Shown in pieces: positions 1 to 7,824 of a stretch of 64,000 nucleotides of DNA. The translations under genes were made by a program, and so were the position numbers. The number at the start of each line of letters is the position of its first letter. Position 1 is the stretch's first letter. The stretch covers positions 222,649-286,648 of the forward strand of contig CACYXI010000001.1 in NCBI GenBank assembly GCA_902778265.1, read 5' to 3'. Origin of the DNA: an uncultured Bacteroidales bacterium (GTDB taxonomy: Bacteria; Bacteroidota; Bacteroidia; Bacteroidales; Bacteroidaceae). Below the pieces are notes generated by a model that did not search any database, had not been told where the DNA came from, and saw only the letters and a program-made list of their open reading frames with translations.

Positions 1-1
1 T

Positions 2-1573
2 GCGGTACGAAGGGCACAGGCAACAGACAGTAGTTTCAAGAAGGCAGACCTTAAGTATGCAACCCAATATCTGAAATTGGGTAAGAAAAACCGCGTATAT
101 GTACCCGGCAGCGACATCGCCAAGATATCCGATGATTATGAAGAACATTACGCCTTCAATAATGAAGATGGATATTGGTATGTCTATGACCCCATAAAGG
201 GCTCAGATTCCACAACATACACAAAAGAAAACTCCAAAGCATTCAAGATGACAACAAGGAAAAACCTGCTTGAAGGTTTTACCTTAGTCAGTGGTCATTA
301 TATTGTGCAGCGCTATCTTGAAGATGATATTTGGGAATGCGACAAGGTTGAATATGCATTGAATGGCACTGACTTTATGCTTACCAAGATAATACCCATT
401 CCATATCAGAAAGTGGTAACTATGGGAACCGCAGGCTTATGGAAGGCAATTATGTTGGCATGGAGCTACGAACAGAACCTTGCAATCCCCAAGGCGGAAA
501 ACACGGGGGCATTTACAGGCGGACTATCTCGCCTTTTAAGGGTTGGGTTCGTAAAAGATGTTGTAAAACTCGACTATAACTCCCTTTACCCTTCTATTAT
601 CCTTACATGGGGAATCAGCGATGAAACCGACCTTAAGGGAAGCATGCTTTCAATGTTGGAATATGTCCTTACTACCCGAGAAAAACACAAGAACTTAAAG
701 AAAGCCGCCGGTAAGATTGTTGACGAGTACGAGGCCGAGATGAATAACGGAAAAATCCTAACCGAAGAGGAGCGAGAGGAATATAGCAAGGCGGGCAGGG
801 ACTTCAAGATTGAAGATAATAGGCAAGCTTCGGTAAAGAAACTTGGAAACTCCTTTTTCGGTTCATATGGCTCTAATAACGGGAGTGTTTTCCCATGGAA
901 ATCGCCCACTTGTGCCGAGAGAACGACGTGTACGGGTAGAATGGCCCTTCGCCTAATGATTAGTCATTTCAAGAATCTTGGATATGAGCCCATCGTTGGC
1001 GACTCATTTACCGAAGACACCCCAGTTTTTATTCGTTATACTAAAACTGGCGAGATTGATATTAAACCGATATCAGAACTTATTAATGAGGATGCAATTG
1101 AAATTGACGCTCTCGGTAGGGAATATGATTATAGTCCCAAGAATTACCAAGTGCTCTGTCGTAGCGGATGGGTAAGCCCCTCTTATATCTATCGTCATAA
1201 GACCGACAAAGACATTTATGAAATTGCCGATGGGGATATGAGGATAGAAGTTACCGAAGACCACTCCTTATTCGATTCTAAACAGAAGAAAATTAAACCA
1301 TCTGCAGTGAATGGAGATACAGAGCTTGAATATTTCACTAATAACAAAGTATTCAAAGAGAGTAAAATACTAACTTGCGACGCACGGATGGCAGACTATT
1401 ATGCAAAAGAACTTGCAGATGGCAAAATAGACCGGGTACCGAAATGGTTCCTTAATCGTGCTGAAGAGGGCAAGAAGTTTTATGCCGCCTTCATTGAAAA
1501 TCAACGTGATGATGTCGAATATTCCAAGACCTGTCTTGCAGGGTTACAATTTTTGAAATTTTGCTCTAAATAA
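2..1573 (+). CDS. DNA polymerase family B, N-terminal part fused to an N-terminal split intein
   Basis: The frame is open from the left edge, so the gene starts outside the window. Polymerase motif A (LDYNSLYPSII, near nt 568-600) and motif B (KKLGNSFFGSYG, near nt 836-871) are intact. The sequence then reaches GYEPIVGD, the start of motif C (normally YGDTDS), and switches at nt 1004 to an intein starting with Ser. The frame ends with the intein fragment, so the catalytic TD of motif C must be supplied by the separate downstream half through protein trans-splicing. Inteins at this exact GD/TD site are well known in family B polymerases. Replicative function is inferred from the motifs. The polymerase assignment is very secure. 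Confidence 0.93.
   Translation, partial: AVRRAQATDSSFKKADLKYATQYLKLGKKNRVYVPGSDIAKISDDYEEHYAFNNEDGYWYVYDPIKGSDSTTYTKENSKAFKMTTRKNLLEGFTLVSGHYIVQRYLEDDIWECDKVEYALNGTDFMLTKIIPIPYQKVVTMGTAGLWKAIMLAWSYEQNLAIPKAENTGAFTGGLSRLLRVGFVKDVVKLDYNSLYPSIILTWGISDETDLKGSMLSMLEYVLTTREKHKNLKKAAGKIVDEYEAEMNNGKILTEEEREEYSKAGRDFKIEDNRQASVKKLGNSFFGSYGSNNGSVFPWKSPTCAERTTCTGRMALRLMISHFKNLGYEPIVGDSFTEDTPVFIRYTKTGEIDIKPISELINEDAIEIDALGREYDYSPKNYQVLCRSGWVSPSYIYRHKTDKDIYEIADGDMRIEVTEDHSLFDSKQKKIKPSAVNGDTELEYFTNNKVFKESKILTCDARMADYYAKELADGKIDRVPKWFLNRAEEGKKFYAAFIENQRDDVEYSKTCLAGLQFLKFCSK
1004..1570 (+). other. N-terminal split intein (IntN), 189 residues
   Basis: The intein starts with nucleophile Ser in SFTEDTPVFIRY, the expected block A with a conserved DTPV-type core. 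Block B is visible as VTEDHSLF (T-x-x-H). After block B the segment holds about 100 residues, including VPKWFLN and KTCLAGLQFL, that resemble part of a degraded LAGLIDADG-type intein endonuclease. It then stops at nt 1571-1573. There is no block F or G here; these lie on the separate ORF at 3318. Assignment of blocks A and B is strong. The LAGLIDADG resemblance is weaker and needs a profile search. Confidence 0.85.
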
Positions 1574-1623
1574 AATTGCTTTTTTGGTATTATTAGACTA
1601 TTTATATATAAAAAAGAAAAATT

Positions 1624-3285
1624 ATGCCGAAAAAACAAACATTAGAGCAACTGCTAAAAATGGCGAAAGAAATACATGGTGATAAGTATGACTATTCGTT
1701 GATTACTGAATACCATGGGGCGGATTACAAATATCCGATTATTTGCCCCGAGCATGGTGTATTCTATAAATCCCTTTCAAAACATGTCTATTCGAAACAG
1801 GGCTGTCCGACATGTGCTAAACGATTCAGGTATAATACAGAAACATTTATTCGCACAGCACAGAAATTGCCACATTGTAAAAACTATTCTTTTGAAAAAA
1901 CAGAGTATGTAAATAATAAAACAAAAATCATTGTTACGTGTAAAGAACATGGCGATTTTCTTATCGCCCCCGGTCACCTATTAAGTGGAGAGGGGTGCCC
2001 AACTTGTCGGTATATTAAGTCATCTGCAGGGATACGGCGTTCTATAGACGAAATAAAAGAAATAGCCACGAGTGTTCATAAGTCAAAATATGACTACAGC
2101 CTAATAACAGACTACAAAAACGATAGAGTTAAATACCCAATAATTTGTCCCGAGCACGGCGTTTTTTATCAAACCATGAACAACCACATAAAAGGCAGAC
2201 AGGGCTGCCCAATCTGTGGTCGAGAAAAATGTGGTTTGTCACGACGAATAACATTCGAGGAATGGTCTGAGATGGCAAAGAGCGTTCATAATGATTTTTA
2301 TACCTATCATAAAGAAGATTATATCGACAATTCATCTAAGACGCGAATTACTTGCCCCAAACATGGTGATTTTTGGCAATTGGCGAGCAATCACACTTGG
2401 TTAAAACAAGGATGTCCCAAATGTGGACACACGATATCATCAGCAGAAGATGAGATTGCAGCCTATATAAAATCCCTTGGCTTTGAAATTGAAACGAGAA
2501 AGAGAATAACAGGAAGGACGGAGGTGGATATTTACGTCCCCTCACAGCATTTTGCTATTGAATATGATGGGCTGTATTGGCATTCTGAACTAATGAAGAC
2601 GAGGGGTTTTCATTTAAAAAAGACTAAAACCGTAGAAAGTTTGGGGGTGCGGCTTTTTCATATATTCGAGGACGAATGGCTTGAAAAGACCGAGATTGTA
2701 AAATCAATGATAAAAAACCAATTGGGTATAACAGGCAACAGAATCTTTGCAAGAAAATGTCAATTGAAGGAAATAGACACTCCAGCAGCAAGAAAGTTTT
2801 TAACTGAAAACCATCTTCAGGGATATTGCCCGTCTGGTGTCCGAATTGGTCTGTTTTATAACGATGAATTAGTCGCCGTTATGACTTTTGGCAAATCAAG
2901 GCATTTTATTGGTAGTGGGAAATATCAGATTGAATTGCTACGATACGCGACCAAAATAAACACCCTTGTGACCGGCGGTGCGAGTAAAATGTTTAAATAT
3001 TATGTGAGAACCTATAACCCCCAAAGCATTGTCTCTTATGCAGACAGAAGATGGTCCGATGGTCACCTATACACGACTTTGGGGTTTGAGAAGTATAATG
3101 AGTCGAAGCCAAATTACTATTATATACGGAGGCATAAAAGAATTTATCGCTTTAATATGCGAAAAAGTATCCTTGTCAAGAAGTTTGGGTGCCCGCCCGA
3201 TATGACGGAAAGGGAATTCTGTTATAAAAACAAATATTATCGCATATACGATTGTGGTTGCTTATGCTATTGTTGGAAACAATAA
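1624..3285 (+). CDS. Vsr-like (EDxHD / PD-(D/E)XK) homing endonuclease with four zinc-finger repeats
   Basis: 553 residues, lying between the two halves of the polymerase/intein. Residues 41-64, 106-128, 175-198 and 244-267 are four zinc-binding repeats of the form C-x-x-HG...GCPxC, likely DNA-reading modules. Residues 275-360 form a Vsr-like nuclease with TEVDIYV, AIEYDGLYWH (the EDxHD-type active site) and LFHIFEDEW. The C-terminal region (IGLFYNDELVAVMTFG, SYADRRWSDG) is typical of phage homing endonucleases of this group. A free-standing Vsr-like endonuclease gene between split-intein halves is the known 'fractured gene' arrangement. Its likely target is the uninterrupted polymerase allele. 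It has an A-rich leader and no Shine-Dalgarno. Confidence 0.9.
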   Translation: MPKKQTLEQLLKMAKEIHGDKYDYSLITEYHGADYKYPIICPEHGVFYKSLSKHVYSKQGCPTCAKRFRYNTETFIRTAQKLPHCKNYSFEKTEYVNNKTKIIVTCKEHGDFLIAPGHLLSGEGCPTCRYIKSSAGIRRSIDEIKEIATSVHKSKYDYSLITDYKNDRVKYPIICPEHGVFYQTMNNHIKGRQGCPICGREKCGLSRRITFEEWSEMAKSVHNDFYTYHKEDYIDNSSKTRITCPKHGDFWQLASNHTWLKQGCPKCGHTISSAEDEIAAYIKSLGFEIETRKRITGRTEVDIYVPSQHFAIEYDGLYWHSELMKTRGFHLKKTKTVESLGVRLFHIFEDEWLEKTEIVKSMIKNQLGITGNRIFARKCQLKEIDTPAARKFLTENHLQGYCPSGVRIGLFYNDELVAVMTFGKSRHFIGSGKYQIELLRYATKINTLVTGGASKMFKYYVRTYNPQSIVSYADRRWSDGHLYTTLGFEKYNESKPNYYYIRRHKRIYRFNMRKSILVKKFGCPPDMTEREFCYKNKYYRIYDCGCLCYCWKQ

Positions 3286-3302
3286 AATTTTGATTATCTT
3301 TG
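3273..3302 (+). promoter_or_regulatory. Bacteroidota-type promoter before the C-terminal intein half
   Basis: The -7 box TATCTTTG (3295-3302) matches TAnnTTTG. A TTG at 3273-3275 lies 19 bases upstream. It overlaps the 3' end of the endonuclease gene and would give the C-terminal polymerase half its own transcript, with the ATG at 3318. Confidence 0.6.
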
Positions 3303-3317
3303 TAAAAATTTTCTTAT

Positions 3318-3633
3318 ATGGTAACTATTAAAAACAAAGGAAGAACGTCCGCGTATGTTTACGACATTTCCCTCGATGGAACGGTAGTCAATGCCCTTGG
3401 CATGAGTGTCGCAAGCAACACGGACGGCTAAATGGTTTCAACTTTAAACTACCCAAAGAATCCGAGTATCGTTATACAAAGGAAAAACCTTATATCGGAA
3501 AAGGATTAAGTCGGGAGACAAAAGAAGGAAAAGCCTACGTCGGCTTTGAAGCTGATGTCGCAGAGTTTAATGATACTTTTATGCGCGATTTCAACTATGC
3601 CCCAATGGCAGTAAACAAGATGGGGCTTGGCAT
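3318..3633 (+). CDS. C-terminal split intein (IntC) plus DNA polymerase B motif C and exon 1, needing a 5-nt translational hop
   Basis: Translation from ATG 3318 gives a 34-residue IntC: block F (YVYDISLDGT, then VVNALGMS) and block G ending ASN, with Ser instead of the usual penultimate His. The C-extein follows as T-D-G, then TAA at 3429-3431. The polymerase sequence resumes five bases later in another frame as GGT TTC AAC TTT (G-F-N-F-K-L-P). If a ribosome at GGC (3426-3428) skips TAAAT and lands on GGT (3434-3436), the product reads TDGFNFKLP, a seamless motif C (VGD/TDG) after splicing. Exon 1 then runs to the intron at 3634. The intein and polymerase assignments are strong. Whether the interruption is programmed, a mutation or an assembly error is open. 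Confidence 0.75.
3426..3436 (+). other. Candidate translational bypass site GGC-UAAAU-GGU
   Basis: Take-off codon GGC (Gly) is followed directly by stop UAA, and landing codon GGU (Gly) comes five bases on. One tRNA-Gly can read both codons. The layout mimics T4 gene 60 (GGA, stop, ... GGA) but with a minimal gap. A -1 frameshift would instead add Leu-Asn (TDG-LN-GFNF). Confidence 0.5.
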
Positions 3634-3940
3634 AAAGAAAATCTGTGCCGCCTGAGAGTAATTTCAGGGCAATAACCTCTCTAATTGCTGGAAACCCCAA
3701 AACGAGCAAGTAGATACGACTTTAACATAGTAATATAGTTAAAGAAGATTGGGTAACGCCAATTTAAACGTAAAAACTCTATTTGTGGGGCAATCAACTA
3801 AAAGCAGCCAAGTGTCCTAAAGGACAAAGGTTCAACGACTATTCCGAAAGGAAGTACACTGAAAAGTGGAAATGGGAGGCTCCCGAAAGGGATGATGATA
3901 TAGTCTTAAAGACGCGAATAGACAAAGGCGTTATATTTTG
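3634..3940 (+). ncRNA. Group I intron (ORF-less, 307 nt) in the DNA polymerase gene
   Basis: The core R element GTTCAACGACTA (3830-3841) and S element GATATAGTCT (near 3897-3906) are canonical group I P7 strands, with a P6-like GTCCTAAAGGAC hairpin before them. The 5' splice site follows T3633: exon GGCAT pairs with the internal guide GTGCC (3645-3649), giving the required U-G pair. The guide's upstream neighbour ATCT (3641-3644) pairs with 3'-exon AGAT (P10). The intron ends with omega-G at 3940. Splicing joins CTT GGC AT to A GAT GAA ATC, restoring L-G-I-D-E-I-V-D in frame. It holds no endonuclease ORF. Confidence 0.93.
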
Positions 3941-5222
3941 AGATGAAATCGTAGATGCAACTATTAACGTATCAAGGAAGAACTACTGTGATTTTTTCCC
4001 CGAGAAACCATACCCCGAGGATGTGAAACTTGTGGGCAATACCATCAAGTCAAAAAGGATATCTGCATACGTAGAGGCCTTTATTGACAGGGGCGTCCGT
4101 CTTCTTCTCCGAGGAAAGGGACAGGACTTCATTGAGGAGTATTATGACACCATATCCAAGATATACAACTATCAGATTCCGCTTAAGGACATTGCGTCCA
4201 AGGCAAAGGTGAAGAAGACCGTTGATGATTATATCGCCGATTGTCAGACGCTTACCAAAGCAGGTAGGCCCAAGTCAAGACAGGCGTGGATGGAACTCGC
4301 AATCAATGCGGGTATCAACCCCGACCTTGGAGATACCTTATATTATATTAATACGGGAAAGGCCAAGTCTCAGTCCGACGTTAAGAAAGTAACGCACTAC
4401 TATCAGATAAACGAAGATGGCACCAAACAAGATGTCATCACCAAGATAGAAAAGGCATATAAAGAATACAAGAAGGAACGCAAGGACAAAGGCAAAGAGC
4501 CCCTGCCTAAAGATGAGTTTATAGTAAGGAAATTCCCCACAGTGGTAAAGGATGATGAGATTATCCTCAACGCACAGCTCCTTCCGAGGGAGATTGTGGA
4601 AGCAGAAGAAGATACGCCCTGTAACCTCACGATTGAATATAATGTTCCAAAGTACATAGAACAGTTCAATAAAAGGATTACGCCACTTCTTGTTTGTTTC
4701 AAAAAGGACATCCGAAATAAGATTCTCGTTACAAAACCTTCAGACCGACAGTATTTCACTCAGGAAGAATGTGAACTTTCAAGCGGAGAACCCAACAGGA
4801 AAGGTGACCAAGATACCTACGAGCAGTTGATGACGATGGAAGACAAGGAAATCGCCTTTTGGAAGGCCCACCCCGAATTTAAAATTCCCTACTTGAAAGA
4901 GTGTGGTATGGATTGGAATCAAATCCTTGATGATTACAACAAACGCAAGGAAGAAGAAATTCTCTACGGCGTTGATAAAGAACGCGAAAAGTTCAATAAG
5001 CTTGTTGAGGGCTTGTCCAAACAAGAGATTGAAGATATGCTTGACGGTGTTATTCCTGACAGGATTTCCGCTGCAGCCGACCTTGATAACGAAACATTAA
5101 ATTTTGTTTCCAAGACACACCCCGAGTTCGTATTTAGCTCAATCTACGACATCCTTGAACAGGGGGATAAAACAAGTGACTACGACGAAGCTTCCTATGA
5201 CATTGAAGAAGAGGAATATTAG
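3941..5222 (+). CDS. DNA polymerase family B, C-terminal exon
   Basis: This exon is joined to 3633 by group I splicing. The frame reads DEIVDATINVSRKNY and then PEDVKLVGNTIKSKR from 3942 onward, so an apparent GTG start at 4023 is only an internal codon. It holds the C-terminal palm/thumb region, with basic segments likely to contact DNA (VRLLLRGKGQDF) and an acidic tail ending YDIEEEEY. Together with 2-1003 and 3420-3633 it makes the complete C-terminal half of the polymerase. A terminator hairpin lies 16 bases after the stop. Confidence 0.88.
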
Positions 5223-5237
5223 TCAACGGAAGAAAAA

Positions 5238-5272
5238 AAGAAACCGCGGGAGAAATCCTGCGGTTTTCTTTC
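5238..5272. terminator. Bidirectional intrinsic terminator
   Basis: AAACCGC (5241-5247) pairs with GCGGTTT (5260-5266). A T-rich run follows on the plus strand, and an A-rich run precedes it, giving U's on the minus strand. It sits between the convergent polymerase gene and the minus-strand gene ending at 5271. Confidence 0.8.
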
Positions 5273-5492
5273 AGATATAGAACACAAGCTCCCTTTCTAC
5301 ATTACAGGGGTCTGATGGTTTATTACCACCCCCTGATGGCTTCGGCGGATTAGGTGGTACAGGTGTTGGTTTTGTGCCGTCAATAGGATAACCATAAAGA
5401 AGTGGCTTATCCATAATGTTACCGGGGGTAACGTATTCATCACCCGTTAATGGCTCGCAGCCAATACATATTTCACATGCTTTACACGCCAT
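5271..5492 (-). CDS. Small Cys-cluster, proline-rich protein of unknown function
   Basis: The product begins MACKACEICIGCEP, a C-x2-C-x2-C-x2-C cluster that could bind metal, followed by a Pro/Gly-rich tail (PTPVPPNPPKPSGGG). The ATG at 5492 is preferred to a TTG seven codons upstream because the Cys cluster follows it directly. It is the only minus-strand gene in this part and converges on the polymerase gene, sharing its bidirectional terminator, which supports it being real. I do not recognise the family. Confidence 0.5.
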   Translation of the reverse strand: MACKACEICIGCEPLTGDEYVTPGNIMDKPLLYGYPIDGTKPTPVPPNPPKPSGGGNKPSDPCNVERELVFYI

Positions 5493-5561
5493 AACAATAA
5501 TAAATAGTTTCAACTACAGTTTGTCGTAAAAATAGGCTATCTTTTAGACAAAACGACGATT

Positions 5562-5927
5562 GTGGCAACGGTCTATTTATTAGGAAACAGCGCTGATGAT
5601 GGCACCTTCAAAATAGGTGTCACAAGGGGAAACATAGAAAAGCGCATCAAAAAGCTACAGACAGGAAACGCAGAAGAAATCTACGTTGTTATGTCTTATG
5701 AGACCGACATCCCCTTTTTGATTGAAAAGAATCTCCACCAAAGGTTTAGCAACAAGAGAATGGGGGGAGAATGGTTCAAATTGGACAGTGACGACATCGT
5801 TCACTTCAAGGAGACATGCAAGGAAATTGAGGAAATGTTTGCTTCGCTGCAAGATGCCAACAATCCCTACATAACAAAAATGCTAAAGAAAGCAACAAAA
5901 ATTGCAAAACTCAAAGATAATAGCTAA
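5562..5927 (+). CDS. GIY-YIG-like protein (T5orf172/MUG113 type)
   Basis: 121 residues starting at GTG. The N-terminus VYLLGNSADDGTFKIGVT followed by IEKRIKKLQTGN and a later EKNLHQRF...GGEWFKL is the pattern of the T5orf172/MUG113 branch of the GIY-YIG superfamily: the YLLG strand, K-I-G-x-T, conserved R, the E-x-x-LH helix and GEWF. Phage members are often small free-standing nucleases or their relatives. Lying right behind a mobile-element-rich polymerase gene, it may be another homing nuclease. Catalytic activity is not certain. Confidence 0.75.
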   Translation: MATVYLLGNSADDGTFKIGVTRGNIEKRIKKLQTGNAEEIYVVMSYETDIPFLIEKNLHQRFSNKRMGGEWFKLDSDDIVHFKETCKEIEEMFASLQDANNPYITKMLKKATKIAKLKDNS

Positions 5928-5932
5928 CTTTG
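5925..5932 (+). promoter_or_regulatory. Promoter -7 box TAACTTTG, leaderless
   Basis: TAACTTTG overlaps the stop codon region of the GIY-YIG gene and lies only five bases before ATG 5938. Transcription would start at or next to the ATG. This decides the start of the next gene, since upstream start codons in that frame would lie in or before the promoter. Confidence 0.65.
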
Positions 5933-5937
5933 CAATT

Positions 5938-6636
5938 ATGGTTTTTGAAAAAAGAGACAAGTTTTATATCATCACCCTTGTGGTTATGGGACTAATTGCG
6001 CTATGGGGCATCCTTAGAAGCGAGCGCCTTAACAGGGAATCCAAGAATTGGAAGCACAACTATCAGGTACTTCAGGACTCTGTGCGGGTGATAAACACCA
6101 AATACGGCGAGGTCCTATACGAGAACAATTCTCTCATTATTGAAAAGAAGGAACTGAACGACGCTCTCGGAATATCCAAGAAGCAAGTCAAGGACTACGA
6201 GAAGAAACTCAATGCAAGCCTTGCTTATATCAGTAAATTAGAAGCCGCTTTAGAGGTAAAAGATACCATCAAGGTTACTGAAGTCGTGAAGGACAGTACA
6301 GGAAATTATAATCTCAAATATGGAGATAAATGGCTATCCTTTGGTGAAACATTACATGTAGGAGAAAAGAATTGGGTTGATGTTTATGATATAAAGATGG
6401 ACGTTCCCCTTAAGGTTGGTCTCACAGATGACTATAAGATATTTGTAACGTCCCCTAACCCCTACTTCAATGTAACCTCTATTGATGGTGCCGTTATAGA
6501 CGGCTCAAAGTTTGCACCGAAACCGAAACGTTTTAGCTTTGGCTTATATGGTGGTTTTGGGGTTGGTTATGGTATTGTATCCAAGTCTATTGATACTGGG
6601 CCACAGATAGGCGTGGGTGTCACCTTCAAATTGTAG
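5938..6636 (+). CDS. Membrane-anchored coiled-coil protein
   Basis: After a short basic N-terminus there is one transmembrane segment (FYIITLVVMGLIALWGIL), then a long charged helix (ERLNRESKNWKHNYQVLQ through KQVKDYEKKLNASLAY) predicted to form a coiled coil. A beta-rich C-terminal part follows, ending in glycine-rich GLYGGFGVGYG...GPQIGVGVTFKL, like an outer-membrane beta-strand signature. Similar single-TM coiled-coil proteins are common in Bacteroidales phages, sometimes near lysis genes, but function is not established. The start follows the promoter at 5925-5932. Confidence 0.75.
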   Translation: MVFEKRDKFYIITLVVMGLIALWGILRSERLNRESKNWKHNYQVLQDSVRVINTKYGEVLYENNSLIIEKKELNDALGISKKQVKDYEKKLNASLAYISKLEAALEVKDTIKVTEVVKDSTGNYNLKYGDKWLSFGETLHVGEKNWVDVYDIKMDVPLKVGLTDDYKIFVTSPNPYFNVTSIDGAVIDGSKFAPKPKRFSFGLYGGFGVGYGIVSKSIDTGPQIGVGVTFKL

Positions 6637-6679
6637 AGAATGGCAAAGAGAATCATTTTGTAAATTCAAAATCTTTTAA

Positions 6680-6687
6680 TATATTTG
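6680..6687 (+). promoter_or_regulatory. Promoter -7 box TATATTTG, leaderless
   Basis: TATATTTG lies four bases before ATG 6692, so the mRNA likely begins at the start codon. Confidence 0.65.
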
Positions 6688-6691
6688 CAGT

Positions 6692-7381
6692 ATGATACAT
6701 TTTTTAACAAACAGCGAACAACATCCGCAACTGCAGCCGCGCATTGCAGATGAGGATATTATTGTAATGCAAATTCTGCTTACTAATCGCACAACGTACG
6801 ACCCCGATAATGACGCGCTATGCTTCTTGAGGGAGAACGAATACCTTACGCTGCACGAAGGGCAACGTATAAAGTTTGACGGAGAAATTGCACACATTAA
6901 AGTTGACCCCTCACTGCCGGATGCAAAAGTGGAAATATACCACGACGATTTTTATCTTCACATCAAGAACGCCCCTATGGCGTTTTCACGGCTACCATAT
7001 GACAGTATTGAAGATAACGCTATCTTTTTGGCCTGTCTTGCCCACCAATACTCAGAAGGAGCTTGCCCGCTCCTTACATACGGAATAATACCAAAAGGAA
7101 CACCTTATTGGATTGGAAACCGCTATGATGTTGCTGCGGCAGAAATGTTTTTATTTCGCCCAATAGAGCGATGCGACGACTACAGCGAAAAATGGGAGAG
7201 GCGTTTCGAAGAATATTACAGGGGGCAGTTTTGCTTAGGGACTAAGGCCGAAGAGCTTCCTTGCCGTTACCTTAAAGCAGAAGAAATTGGCCCATCAATG
7301 AAGTGGCCTCCGATACCAAAGGAATTAAAAGACAAAGACACCACAAGTCCTGTTATAAATATATTAATGTTGTTTATTTAA
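6692..7381 (+). CDS. Hypothetical protein with IPKGxxYY-type motif (229 aa)
   Basis: I do not recognise the whole protein. Its middle contains YGIIPKGTPYWIGNRYDVAA, closely matching AEAIIPKGAKYYRGEYDEIVA in the next gene, so the two are distant paralogs in tandem. No membrane segment or signal peptide is seen. The start is fixed by the leaderless promoter at 6680. Confidence 0.7.
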   Translation: MIHFLTNSEQHPQLQPRIADEDIIVMQILLTNRTTYDPDNDALCFLRENEYLTLHEGQRIKFDGEIAHIKVDPSLPDAKVEIYHDDFYLHIKNAPMAFSRLPYDSIEDNAIFLACLAHQYSEGACPLLTYGIIPKGTPYWIGNRYDVAAAEMFLFRPIERCDDYSEKWERRFEEYYRGQFCLGTKAEELPCRYLKAEEIGPSMKWPPIPKELKDKDTTSPVINILMLFI

Positions 7382-7382
7382 A

Positions 7383-7814
7383 ATGTGTTTAGTTTTACAG
7401 AAACGTCACCTTGATTGTAATGGTAAAATATTGCCACCTCTTGTAGCCAAAAAAGACATTAAGGTTTATAAGGTTATCCGAGATGTAGGCGAAATATGTC
7501 CTAAATATGTTACACCTTGCTTCTATACCAAACTTGTTTTCAATGAACAAGGGATAGCAGAATTAGCATCCCAATTAAGGACCTACAAGGGGAACGACCA
7601 TTATCTTCCACAAGTAAATGCAGGAATACACGCATATACAAACAAAGACACTGCAAGAAGATGGAGCTATAGTGGGGCCGACTATAGCGATTGCATAGCA
7701 GAAGCAATCATCCCCAAGGGGGCAAAATACTATAGGGGAGAATACGATGAAATCGTTGCAGACAGGATGCTTATAAAGAAACCAAGTTGGCAAAAGATAA
7801 GCAGAAACAATTAA
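7383..7814 (+). CDS. Hypothetical protein with IPKGAKYY motif (143 aa)
   Basis: It starts one base after the previous stop, so the two genes form an operon. It contains VNAGIHAYTNKDTARRW and then AIIPKGAKYYRGEYDEIVAD, a pattern I associate with widespread uncharacterised phage proteins. Its C-terminus aligns with the preceding protein. Function unknown. Confidence 0.7.
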   Translation: MCLVLQKRHLDCNGKILPPLVAKKDIKVYKVIRDVGEICPKYVTPCFYTKLVFNEQGIAELASQLRTYKGNDHYLPQVNAGIHAYTNKDTARRWSYSGADYSDCIAEAIIPKGAKYYRGEYDEIVADRMLIKKPSWQKISRNN

Positions 7815-7824
7815 ACACATAATA

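Noticed and set aside
586-909. Open frame on the minus strand
   Set aside because: It is the shadow of polymerase motif A and B coding sequence, with no promoter or family features.
4023-5222. A separate gene starting at GTG 4023
   Set aside because: The same frame runs upstream through DEIVDATINV to the group I 3' splice site at 3940, so this is exon 2 of the polymerase.
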